Source of the DNA: Lumbricus rubellus
Taxonomy: Eukaryota; Annelida; Clitellata; Crassiclitellata; Lumbricidae
Reading direction: 5' to 3'
Assembly (NCBI GenBank): GCA_945859605.1
Contig: OX243827.1
Coordinates: 27,440,552-27,504,551 of the forward strand
Length of the DNA stretch: 64,000 bases
Shown here: one piece after another, positions 52,801 through 63,286 of the stretch
Layout of the letters: each line of letters starts with the position of its first letter
How positions within the stretch are numbered: the first letter of the stretch is position 1
The notes under the pieces: model-generated
Databases searched by the model: none
What the model saw: the letters and a program-made list of their open reading frames with translations, nothing else
What the model was told of the DNA's origin: nothing
Position numbers and translations under genes: made by a program

Positions 52801-55800
52801 AATCACAACTAACCCATCATGATTGAGAATATTTAACTACGGATGGCATTGTATGCTTCTGCCTCTAAACAGTGAAACGGCCTCTTCGCAGCTCATATCC
52901 TTCCATCAAAAGTAGATAAAAAACTTAACTGCATACATTTTCTTGAATTTCAAGCACTTGAGATATATCCAACTGCATCCTCTTCAACTCTTGGTGTTTA
53001 GGGCCATCAGTCTCGAATGTACTTCCTTCATAGCTTCATTTATTCCATCTGACTAGTGAAACTTTGTTTCATAAATCTCTCTAGTCTTTTTTCTTTCGCC
53101 ATGGCCGAAAAGATTCATATTTTCAGTGTGACCATGCACACATCACAAATGTAATCCAAACAACAACAATAAAATAAACAATTCTTCAATTACAATAAAG
53201 AAAATAATCACCTGGGCTTCAGCTGCCGCAGCTGCCTCCGCAGTCTCCCCCATATCAGGTCCTTCCAGCCCCGCATCTCCACACGCTGACTCAACCACTG
53301 GTTCACGCTGCCCCGACACGCCCTCAAAACTCGATTGCTCAGCGTCCGGTAAGCCCTGAATAACGCCCTGTCCTTGAGAAACGATGGGTGCGCTGTACGA
53401 ACTGACCAGAGTGTACCCCGCCGATATATGCTCGTTATAACCGACCGGGACGTACATCGTAGCCGGCTGGTTCTCGTACGCTGTGTACGGCACGTGCTGC
53501 TGCGGCGCTGGCATCATGCCGCCGACCATCTGAGCGTGTGACTGAGGTACAGCGAAGTCACCGTGCGGGATATAACCGTACGGATTGTACATTCCGCTGA
53601 CTGGTGCAGCCGTGTTTTGCAGCACGTCTGAAACATAGAAAACAGCGTTGTCATTTAAGAGGATGTCGGCGTGAGAACGTGGCACGGTATAGTCAGCGTA
53701 CGGCACGCTAGCGTAGGGATTGCACATCCCGCTTACCAGAGCAACTGTGGTTGTTGGTGCCACCGCTGAAAAAACAAAAAAAAGAGATCTGTCGTTTATT
53801 ATTACCGCCAGGGCACACTGTATTATTATTATTATAAGCCATATAATACAATTGAACGTACTGCTTAGTTAACATTAGTAGTCATGTTAACATTCTTTTA
53901 ACAACTCTATTCCGAGGTGCACCCAAACCAAAGGAAGTGAACTAATAAAAACAAAGATTTGGGGATCCTTGGAGGAAGAACGATACCATAGGGAAAGAGA
54001 CATCTTTTGAGAGGAGATGGATATACTGGAGAAGAAAGGCATCCTGGAAGAGGGATATGCTGGAGGATGACATCCTCGGCTTATTATCATTACATACACT
54101 AACACAGTATAAAATTTATTCAATCATTCCGCAAATTTATATAAAACAGGCCCATCTAGATTTGGAGACTTATAAATTGTCCAAGTATAATTTTCTATGG
54201 TATCATACGAACTGCTTATTGCTTAAATAAAAATATTTTTTCAACGTATAAACTAGTTGACAATTGCTCGCTGGCACAAACCATCTGGTAGAATACACAA
54301 CATAAAATGCACCTAAGAAAAACAGCTTAACCCTTAATGCCTGAGGGTATTGGATTTCCCATACCATTTACTACCATCTCGGCATTAAAGGGTTAAAATT
54401 ACCGCACGACAAACGGAGAACTGAATACTTACGCTGCTCGCTTTCGTCGATCTCCGACTCCTGGAGAAAGTTGTAGTTGCCACGGAACGACGAAATGATT
54501 TCCTGAGGTTTCTTCGTCGCAACACCACCACCGCCACGTGCAGCGGGTAATTCCACCGTCGTCGATGTTGCCTCAGCAGCCGCAGCACACGGCAGTTGAC
54601 TGTCAACCTCCGTCTCTTCAGGGGCACACGGAGCAGGATGATGAGGCGGATCATCCTCGACGATCCTTTCCTCTTCCTGGACTGACTCAACCACGAGCGG
54701 AACCTCTGTGAACAACAATAAGATTTTTTATCAGTTTCCTCTTCATTGTCTCAGTTGGAGTTCTGTTTCAAATCATACACACTACAATGCTGGTGGGTTC
54801 AAGTGGGCAAGTTCAGTGCAGTCAAAGGGTTGTAGGTAGAACCAAGTTGTATCAGTAACGCATGCATGCATGTATGAATGTATGCGTGTGTATGTGAACA
54901 CAAATGAGTGAAAACAGCACAAAAGGCTATGCTACAGCACAATGAGTTCCCAACACAAAAGTCTAAACCAGTTTATACTGAAACAATTTATTTATCTCAC
55001 CTTTGACCTCTTCCACCTTCTTCTCCTCCACCTCCTCCGTCTTCTCCACTGCCGCTTCTTTCGCATGATCCGCCTTTTCCTCTGCATTCACAGTCAAGCT
55101 GCTGCTCTCTCTCACGCGTTTTACAGCGTCACGGAAGGCCTGGAAAGAGCATCCGCTAAACTCGCCTTCCTTTCCCTCCAAGTAACTAGTGACGAGCTCG
55201 GCATTTTCAACCGACACAGTGACGCTATAATAAAGAAACAATTTTCTTGCGTTCAATTCCACTCAAAGAGACACTTCAATGGCAAAATAGTTTTGAGAGT
55301 ACTCCACCACCCACCTTTGTAAAGCGGACGAGCTACAAAAACTGACATGGTTAAAAATTTGATAACCACGAGAAATATGTGAATCATTTTTAAAGGAATG
55401 TTGATGAAGAGCGTCTTTGAATGTTGCGTTTGCAGAACTTTACATATTTCTTAAACTTTTTGTGCATGCTAAATTGCAATCGGTCGAAAACTAAAGAACA
55501 TTCCATTCTTCAAGCCTATTAGTCTAACCTACGAGCGTTGCTCTTCTAAGTAAATTTGTACCATCACAATTTATGCAAAGTCTACACAAAATAATTTTTG
55601 CAATGTATCGATATATTCATAGTATTTTAATGATGCATCATTAAAATTAACTACATGATGACATAACTATTCTTCTCTACGAAATGTTGTCAAACCTCGA
55701 CGTTGGCGGCATGATCAGTTCTCGTAGTTTCGCCAACTGTCCCAACTCCTCTTTCGTCAGAACCTAGCAATCAAAGCAAAGATGTCTCTATCAAAAGTGA

Positions 55801-58606
55801 CAGCATCCAAGATCACCAGTCTATCGTTTAGCGACCCCAAATTATTCCACCAAACATCATGTCAGCGTCAAAAATTGATTTCAACGTTAATGTGTAAAAA
55901 ATTACTCACACCAGTGTGTAAATGTTAGCACTAAACTGCATAGAAATGCAACTAAATTAAAGAATAATATCAAAAACAAAACAGAGTTCTAAATGCTAAA
56001 TTAAAGAATATAAAAAACAAAACAGTGTTCAAAATGCTAAATTAAAGAATAATATCAAAAACAAAACAGAGTTCTAAATGCTAAATTAAAGAATATCAAA
56101 AACAAAAGTTCTAAATGCTCACCACTGCTGCCCTGGTTTTTGCGGTTTCGTCTTCGACAGATTTCAACGTCTGCTGAACCGACAACAACTCGCAAATCAG
56201 ATTCGCTCGTTCTTTGTGCAACTCGATCTGTTGACGTTTCGCCTGCTTCTTCAGCAACTTCTCCGCTTTCTTCTCCTCCTACAATGGAGAAGTTAACATG
56301 TGTCACAATGGCAAGTTAAGACATGCCACAATGGCAAGTTAACATGTGTCACAATGGCAAGTTAACATGTGTCACAATGGCAAATTAACATGTGTCACAA
56401 CATTGGCAAGTTAAGACATGCCACAATGGCAAGTTAACATGTGTCACAATGGCAAGTTAACATGTGTCACAATGGCAAATTAACATGTGTCACAACATTG
56501 GCAAGTTAAGACATGCCACAATGGCAAGTTAACACGTGTCACAATGGCAAGACAATATATACAATATATATGTAGTGGCATTTTGCAATTCACAAACAGA
56601 AACATGTTACACTACTGATTAACATTCTACAACACACACAGCCAAATAAACCAGGAATTTATCCAACTACTCTTTACTGCAGTATGGATTCTCACACACA
56701 CACAGCTCAGCATTAAAATATCTCCATGTGGTACGCTATCTGGAATGTCTTTCTTCCTACTTCTTTTTCTCTCCATTCAGTGAGCACTCGCTACATAAAT
56801 CTAGAATTACATTACGCTTTCTAAACTTACGTGCTACGATTACTTACCTCAGCAGCGACTGCCGTAACCTGGTCGAGAAGTTCCTTCAGCGTCTCCACCG
56901 TGTGAGCAACCTGAGCGCGAAACGCCAAGGCTTCCTAAGCATAGACAAAATATTAAATCTAGAGCTCGCTTCTTCGTAGGAAGAAACAATCATATATGCT
57001 TTTAAAACGACAAAAACTGAATGTAAAAAGGGAATTGGTTTGTTTTAAACTAACATACAGAATAAAACAAGAGAAAATGTTAAACGAAAAACAGTTGGAC
57101 TTTGCTACATCCATCACAACAATTTAGAATTAAAAACCTTGATAAAGCAATTTAATTTAATTTTAATCAGCAAGCAATTAACACAATTCTTTTAGTAAAC
57201 AATAAGTAAAAAGTGCACTACAACGCAACAAGTCTTGGGCACAGCCAATCACTCGAGAGATTAAAAAATACAAACACTGTCAATCATTTTGTCCTAATTT
57301 ATACTGATGTTCAATTAAAACATGATGAAGTCAAATCATGATAAAAATAATAATTCAACACATAATTAGCGCAAATACCTTTTGGTCCTTATTTAGACTC
57401 TCGCCTTCTTTCTCTTTCTGGTGGTAACCATCCAGCTTTGCCTACAGTGCAATGCAATGCATATCTTAACTTTCACATCAATGTAATAAGCTTAAAGAAT
57501 TTTTAAACAAAATTTTAAAAAGTTTCAGAGAGACCACATATTTGCTAGCTTCTCTATTTGGTTCCAGGTTTTACATGCACAGTTTCCTCATTTTCTTATA
57601 GCAAGTTTACTTCTTAAATACGGCAAAAATACAGAAACTGAACATCGCAATTACCAAGAATTATTGCATAATGTGCCTATTTGAGAATTTCCGTGATCTG
57701 AGACAACTTGAACAATCTGATAAACAGCATCATGGGTTGATGCGCATTAATGTACTACCATACAACTTGATTGAGTTAACTTTATATTTTCAAATAGTGG
57801 GTAAAATCCCAGACTGGCTGCCCGTACTCCAAACAATATGGCTGCCAACGAATGCAATAAAATTAGAGCGCGACCATCGACGACATTGGTCATCAATTCA
57901 GCTTCAATTTCAGCAGAATGACTGCACTAACCCTAAAACTAACCCTAACCGACCCTCACGACGCCTAACCTGAGCCCTAACCGACCCTCACGACGCCTAA
58001 CCTGAGCCCTAACCGACCCTCACGCGCTCTAATTTTATTGCATTTGTCAACGGCCATATTGTTTGGAGTACGGGCAGCCAGTCTGGGATTTTACCAAATA
58101 GTGAATTGCAGAAGGATAGTTTTTGGGTTTGTTAAAAAGTATGAGGTACTTGCATAGAAATTTACCGTACATGATAAGGCAAGTTAGATTATATTAACAT
58201 AAAGTCAGTTTTGGAGTTCAAACAACGATATTGTTGTATTACCGCCATTTTGCAAAGACGGAGGATCACATTGCGTCATAGCATCGAACACAAAAAGCAT
58301 GCCCGAAAGAAAAGAGAAAATATTTGTATCTCTACCATTGGTTTTGATTTAGGCAATACGCTGTCATTCAAAAGTAATCTACGCGAAAATCTAGAATTGT
58401 CATCGTTGCCAAGCATTAATCAGCAGCGCGGCTTTGACAATAGAGCATGACCTGTTCAATGATAAAACCGAAGGAGGGGTACTAACCTTTCGCTTGTCCA
58501 GATTCCTGTATTTCTTTTCGATGTAGCTGACGACCATCTTCGTCAAGGTGAGTTCCGCACCTTCCGCGGCGACCACAGGAGCATGACCGTTACAAACAGA
58601 CGGCAT
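49847..58606 (-). CDS. CAPRIN1: Caprin-family RNA-binding protein (12 exons, ~646 aa)
   Basis: Exons in transcript order: 58606-58487, 57441-57379, 56934-56848, 56278-56123, 55763-55696, 55224-55001, 54705-54433, 53765-53212, 52655-52571, 52253-52152, 51224-51123, 49953-49847. Caprins are cytoplasmic mRNA-binding proteins of RNA granules that bind G3BP and FMRP and control translation. The N-terminal coiled homology region 1 is clear: VVSYIEKKYRNLDKRK, AKLDGYHQKEKEGESLNKDQ, a HTVETLKELLDQV helix, and EEKKAEKLLKKQAKRQQ. A caprin G3BP-binding-type motif is kept (GNYNFLQESEIDESEQ; vertebrate equivalent YNFIQDS). A Tyr/Pro/Met-rich middle follows, then RGG repeats over the last three exons (NRGRGGRGNPGGGYQGRG, GGNGRGGYARGGHGGY), which bind RNA. 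No C1q domain is present, unlike CAPRIN2. Exon 8 contains a duplicated acceptor; using the inner one (53627) would give about 600 aa. The first ATG lies just upstream of the HR1 helix, consistent with a short N-terminus. Confidence 0.9.
50153..50348 (+). mobile_element. hAT-type MITE, 196 bp, with exact 8-bp TSD
   Basis: The ends are CAGGGGTGTTTTTAAGG and GTTAAAAAAAGCCCTG. The duplication CGTTACAC lies at 50145-50152 and 50349-50356. It is the best preserved copy, in the last Caprin intron. Confidence 0.9.
51344..51670. mobile_element. MITE with ATAGGCGTAGG terminal inverted repeats
   Basis: The left end is ATAGGCGTAGGAGACGGGGG; the right end is GTCCCCTACGCCTAT. The interior is G/C-poor with repeated TTTTCGGGCAA motifs. 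No clear target-site duplication. It lies in the last Caprin intron. Confidence 0.6.
53520..53790 (-). repeat. Tandem duplication of an intron 3' end plus exon start in Caprin exon 8
   Basis: On the minus strand two units start with a polypyrimidine tract and CAG: TTTTTTCAG at 53766 and TTTTCTATGTTTCAG at 53628. Both continue into similar coding sequence: VSGMCNPYASVPYADYTVP and VSGMYNPYGYIPHGDFAVP. The acceptors are exactly 138 nt apart and in the same phase, so either can join exon 7. The sequence between them, including the second tract, is open in the coding frame. Confidence 0.75.
54327..54396. mobile_element. TTAA-bounded short palindrome
   Basis: It begins TTAACCCTTAATGCCTGAG and ends CTCGGCATTAAAGGGTTAA. 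It lies in a Caprin intron about 37 bases from the exon 7 donor. Confidence 0.65.
56288..56555. repeat. 23-bp minisatellite, unit TTAACATGTGTCACAATGGCAAG
   Basis: About 11 units with two subtypes (GTTAACATGTGTCACAATGG and GTTAAGACATGCCACAATGG) that recur in the same order, giving a higher-order pattern. The array begins about 10 bases from the acceptor of Caprin exon 4 (56278). Confidence 0.88.
57800..58095. mobile_element. MITE with GGTAAA ends and 8-bp TSD (second member)
   Basis: Inverted repeats of about 70 bp start GGTAAAATCCCAGACTGGCT. The exact duplication AAATAGTG lies at 57792-57799 and 58096-58103. It shares the CGTACTCCAAACAATATGGC block and the central CCCTAACCGACCCTCACG repeats with the 2877 element, though the outermost 20 bases differ after GGTAAA. 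It lies in Caprin intron 1. Confidence 0.85.
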
Positions 58607-58706
58607 GACTAAGGTTACACGACTTGAAAAACGACGGAACTTAAACCAACACGAATGATGACCACGCTGATGCTAAGTTGCTAACCCTCGTTGCAGCCAA
58701 GATGGA

Positions 58707-58727
58707 CACGTGATCTTCCACTTCCGG
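58707..58727. promoter_or_regulatory. CACGTG and CTTCCGG motifs upstream of Caprin
   Basis: CACGTG at 58707-58712 and the ETS-type CTTCCGG at 58721-58727 lie about 100 bases upstream of the Caprin start codon, beside an AAGATGGAC motif at 58699. The combination is typical of TATA-less housekeeping promoters. Function is inferred. Confidence 0.35.
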
Positions 58728-59418
58728 TTTGTTAGCGCTCAACGCAGACGACGGATCACAAGATTCGCAAGATTCTCAATTCACTTGATCTGCGCTATTT
58801 TTTTTAAGCAGGTCAAAGTACATTATTGGCGTTCTTGTGTGCAATAATATGTTCCCTGTGCTCAGTATTTTCATAAAGTTTTGATCATCAGTCGTAGCTA
58901 CTTCATCCGCACTTCAGTTACTCATCTGTGTGGTAGACGGTTTGAGTTATTAGAAATAATCGACAGCAAATTCGATCAAAGCCTCTGTCAAGTATAAAAT
59001 TATTCTTCAAATAAGTTCCAATAAGAGAATTTTAGCGCATGAAGAAACCGAAGACATGAAAAGTGAAAGAGGATAACGTACGCTAACTAGAAGAACGTTT
59101 CTAGCGTAGACGTTTTTGATAAACCATTAGCAGAACTTATTGGACATTGCGTCACAAAGCTCTTGTACAGACTGTCAACGAGAAACTCCACAAACAGATC
59201 TTTGACCTAAATCTTTTTGCAACTCATCATCTTTGCTTCTCTGGTGATGTGTCATCATCAGTGCTGGCTGGGTTTTCCAATATTACCTCAACGCCGATGA
59301 CAATGACAAGTATGACGGCCACGCATGCAACTACGCAGAGGAGGGTGGGGTTACGGAGATAGCAAGGAAGGTCCTTGGAGCGATGGTAGCACTGCCTCCG
59401 TCCATACCATTTCATAAG

Positions 59419-59610
59419 TTCACTCAACCTTCCATTCAGCAGATGGCGTTGGTAAACTGAGTACTAGCGAGTAGTAGGACGTTGCGAATAACTTGCGATG
59501 GACGCCTTGCTTGGCTGCCGAAAGTTGATCATTATTTGTTCATACTATGATTGTAATCATACTACTAATTTTTGTGTCAGTTTGAAATTGGCGAAGATTA
59601 TTATTGTCAT
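59419..59610 (+). repeat. Second copy of the 40.7-kb interspersed repeat
   Basis: CACTCAACCTTCCATTCAGC ... GGCGTTGGTAAACTGAGTA, AATAACTTGCGATGGACGCC and TTGTTCATACTATGATTGTA align with 40692-40850. Both copies run into an ATT-rich tail. Confidence 0.6.
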
Positions 59611-62391
59611 TGAAGTTATTATGATTGGTACTGAAATTCTGATAATGACATAAATAACAGAAAATAATTATTATTTCTCATGGACAACCTCTGTTGGATG
59701 CTGATTACGGCTTGGTTTTATGTAATTCGTTGATGCAATAGACCCTCTCACAATAGAAGTTAGCAATAAAAATAATTATAAATAATTAGTAGAAATAGTA
59801 AGTAAGCCAGCAATTTATTGACAAATCATCAGCACCATATATGATCACAAATATAAGCTTTCAACAAAAGCTCACAAACTTCAAGGATATGATGTGAAAG
59901 TCAACAGGTCAAACTACAAGGTCCACAGACTAAACATTAAGTAGAACACAGAGTTTGGATCGGTCTTTTCTGGATAACAATTGGCAGTAGTAACAGTGCA
60001 AAAACGAAATGCACTGTACGAGAAAATAGTACACAACTGAGAAGAACCAAACATGACTGATAAACGTCGGTTTAAGTCTTAATATTATGCAGACACCGTA
60101 ATAAGAATTGCTTAAACAAAAGAATAAAATACAGATAATAATATAATAATAATAATAATTAGCAGTAGTTTATGCAATTGAGAAATGTTCAGAATGACAA
60201 AAGCTCTAGGGATCATTTTTACCTTGAGTGAAAACAACAATAAAAATAATAATAAAAATAATAATAATAACAACAACAACAAAGCTAATTTTAAACAAAG
60301 TAATTAAAAAAAAATTAATGTCAAAGAAAGGCATCTTGGTCAATAGAATTTATTACAATTTTTCATTATAATAACTGCACATTCAAAATACAAGATTCAG
60401 AAATAAAAATTGCAATTTTAGAATACGTAGCACCTCTCTGTAAATCTCGTAACAATAATACTTGAACAGCAATTACATACGAAATTCACTATAATGTGGT
60501 CTTTGGAACCCAAATCAGCACAATTACACAACAATTATAATAATTAATTAGTATCAATAAGTAATAATGACAATTCAACAGTTATTACAGCTCATACTTT
60601 CAACGACTGAAATTTTTGGGATCAAGGTCTGCAGTATACAAGAATCTGAGTTATAACGAAGCATTTTCTGTGTCCCAATGTATCAGAGAAGGAAGTTGAT
60701 TTAAATTTGATAATTATTTAATCAAACAAAGTGCAATTAAGAAAAAAAATTCACACGCTTCTGAGTTCACAAAGACTTAGGTACAAAATGATGGCAGTTA
60801 AATGTAAAGACGTCAAAATAAGCGAATTCATTCAACAAATACACATGTTACAATCTTGTTGCATGTTACAACATGTCTTAAGTCAACTCTGCATGAGTAC
60901 TTGGTATAACAGTATATGTTATTAATCAACTACACGCACGTATAACTTTGGAGGAAAGAACAACCACTTGGTCCCAAATTTACGCTCGTTTATAACGCAA
61001 ACATACCATACTATTTACTGAGAATCCGCAAATAAAAATAAACCTTCCACCTGTCTCTACCCAATGCATATTTGACACAAATTGGTCTGAACAAATTGCA
61101 ATAATGTGCATAGCAGCAGTGAACGAAAGAAATAAAGAAGCATCACAAGTAGATGAGTAAAGTAACATTGCTGGTTTTATAGAAGAACCTATTTTCAAGC
61201 TAATGGTAATAAATAACATTCTCTCGGCCAAGATCACGTGTTCTTGGTTTATCACCAAAACACGTCATGAATTTTTTTTCTCTAGTTCAGTTTTGCTTTG
61301 TATTGCATGCTCGTTGGACAAAAAAATCTCCGCTGATTTGGCAAAAAGTCTCCATCAGTTCAAGCTTCTAGCACAATAAAAAATATGCAGAATATCTATG
61401 TTTTTGTGATCAGTCGCAAGACAAACAGAAGCCTTGGTCTTCACGCAAAAAGTTAAACAACAGAATTTGTTGAACACATGACATTATTTGATTGATTTAA
61501 AGAAATACCAAACTGAACCCACACACTAAATATTACCATGAATTAAGATTATGCTGATCTGCTTTAAAGACAGTATGCTCGTCTTGCAAAGGAGGCAGAA
61601 AGCTCTTAACCCCATAACGAACAACAGGTTCAAAACAAAATTTTAAAAATGCTTTTTTTTACCAAAGATGATGTAAGGTTGTGTAGTCATGGATTTTCAA
61701 CCACTAATGTTATTATTTTACCTAAAGTTTCTTCTATTATTATTATAATTAACATCATTTGTTATTATGACAATTGATTTAATATTCAAGTATCATTATT
61801 TTATTATCGATAACTTTTACAACTAATATTTTTATTAGCTTCATTATTATTATCGCTATTGTTGTGAATTTTTAAACCTCCGCTATCTACTGACCAAGCA
61901 CAAGCAATTGAGAGTCAGGGTCCCTACACAGTAAGCATCTTAAAGGAGACTCTAATCCACACTCCCTGCTCACAAAGCAAGCATACTCTAACCAATCAGA
62001 GCTCTACAAATCACACAAATCAGCTACTGGTCCAACAGTATTTCAAACATAACCTTGTAAAGAAGCCACAGAAAGAACAGAGGCAGTTTGTCATCAGAAA
62101 TTCTTCTTCTTACGAGAACGACTAGAAAATTTTTGCTGCAAGTAGAAATAATACTCCGAAAGCTACCGAGAGATTTCCGCTCAAATCAGCATTCGGTAAA
62201 ATCGCCAACGTCAACGCCAAGACGACTTTCTGCAGATCAACAAATGAACGTGCCACAACCGTCACAGTCAACACCCAACCACAGATACTAGAGGACTTCT
62301 ATATATATATATTGCATTGTTTGTTAACTTCAACGAACCGTCAAACATTTTCCAAGCGCTACAAGTCCGCAACAGCAAGTGCCGTTCAAGG

Positions 62392-63286
62392 TCACTCTTT
62401 CTTATCCTTCTTCTGAAGCGCCGGCAGCGGTACCTTGCAGACAACGGTCTTTGTTGTTCCTACGACGGCGCTACCTGCGCTGTATCCCTTCCCAACAACC
62501 CACTTGACGCCGTTCACTCCGAGGCCGAGGGCGCTGGCAGTCGTGCTGACGAGGCCGGTGGAGAAACGCCAAACGTATCCGGATTGCAGCGGGATTTCTA
62601 CCGCAAGAAAAGAAATGGCTGTCGTAAATAATAATTTAAGCTGCATTAGAATTTAATATAAGAAAACATAATTATCATTATTATCATCATTATTATAATT
62701 TTGGAAATTTAATATCACCTCTTCCAGGCAGGCTACTCAGAAGCACTTCCTGCCTTGCCATGGCTAAATAAGACAGTTCTGATACTCTCTACGAACAGAG
62801 TGGAGTAGCCCCTGTGAGATGTATGAAAGGAACTTGTAATGAAAGGTATACTCAAAAACATTGATGAAAATCTAATTTCAGCAGAAGTAAGCATAAAGAT
62901 AATGATTATGCTTTGTTTTAACAAGCAACATGGCAGGTTTTTACCCAACAGCACTGTACAAAGAGATGTTAAATTCAGCACGGGAGCACCTCTAAGTAGT
63001 CCCACTGAAGAGGTGCTACAGAAAATCACGAACGAGTGAATAATAATTATTGACGAGATGATTAACTAGTACACTGTTCCGTATCTCAGTTTCAGTATCT
63101 TTTAAAAGTATCTTTTAAAAGTATCTTTTAAAAGTATCTTTTAAAAGTATCTTTTAAAAGTATCTTGCCTGCAACTTCGTCTGTCTTTTTGTTGGACGCA
63201 GACGCATCTGTGGGCGTTTCATTCTCCTGCTCCTCGCCTTCCAGCAACGAAGGACGATTCTCTGACTCCGTTACCAAAGCGTGCGG
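62392..63286 (-). CDS. TMEM263: TMEM263-like membrane protein, C-terminal exons (5' partial)
   Basis: Two coding exons: 63286-63169 and 62597-62392, about 107 codons. The second reads FSTGLVSTTASALGLGVNG, then VKWVVGKGYSAGSAVVG, KTVVCKVPLPAL and the basic end QKKDKKE. Vertebrate TMEM263 is a small (116 aa) protein with two glycine/valine-rich membrane segments and a KVPLTGKKKDKSD end, so order and tail agree. The first exon is an acidic, hydrophilic N-terminal part (SENRPSLLEGEEQENETP). The intron between them uses a GC donor (GTTGCAG|gcaaga), the only site giving the right phase. The initiating exon should lie upstream; none could be identified between 63287 and the window end. Family assignment rests on composition and the C-terminal motif, so it is less certain than the other genes. 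Confidence 0.65.
62700..63040. mobile_element. LINE tail fragments in opposite orientation
   Basis: ATCACCTCTTCCAGGCAGGC ... CTCAGAAGCACTTCCTG (minus-oriented tail) is followed at 62978-63040 by GGGAGCACCTCTAAGTAGTC ... GAAGAGGTGCTACAG (plus-oriented tail). They lie in the TMEM263-like intron. Confidence 0.45.
63087..63168. repeat. 13-bp minisatellite, unit GTATCTTTTAAAA
   Basis: About six units run directly into the GC donor of the TMEM263-like exon ending at 63169. The intron's first bases (GCAAGATACTTTTAAAAGAT on the minus strand) are effectively the first repeat unit. Confidence 0.88.

Larger units (their letters stand above)
58607..62391. other. Caprin upstream region and probable 3' UTR of the TMEM263-like gene
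   Basis: No exon was assigned. Contents: a promoter-like patch (58707-58727), a 66-codon minus-strand frame with a hydrophobic segment (59427-59227, unassigned), an interspersed repeat (59419-59610), several AT-rich microsatellites (60125-60160, 60240-60285) and a long AT-rich tract. Minus-strand AATAAA at 59819-59814 could end a 2.6-kb 3' UTR of the TMEM263-like gene. Confidence 0.5.

Noticed and set aside
53143..53763. Single 206-aa frame as a separate gene
   Set aside because: It is Caprin exon 8 read from an internal Met; splice sites at both ends and phase link it to the Caprin exons.
57900..58030. Interstitial telomere sequence (CCCTAA repeats)
   Set aside because: The CCCTAACC words are part of a longer unit inside a MITE that also occurs at 2877-3181, so they are not a telomere relic.
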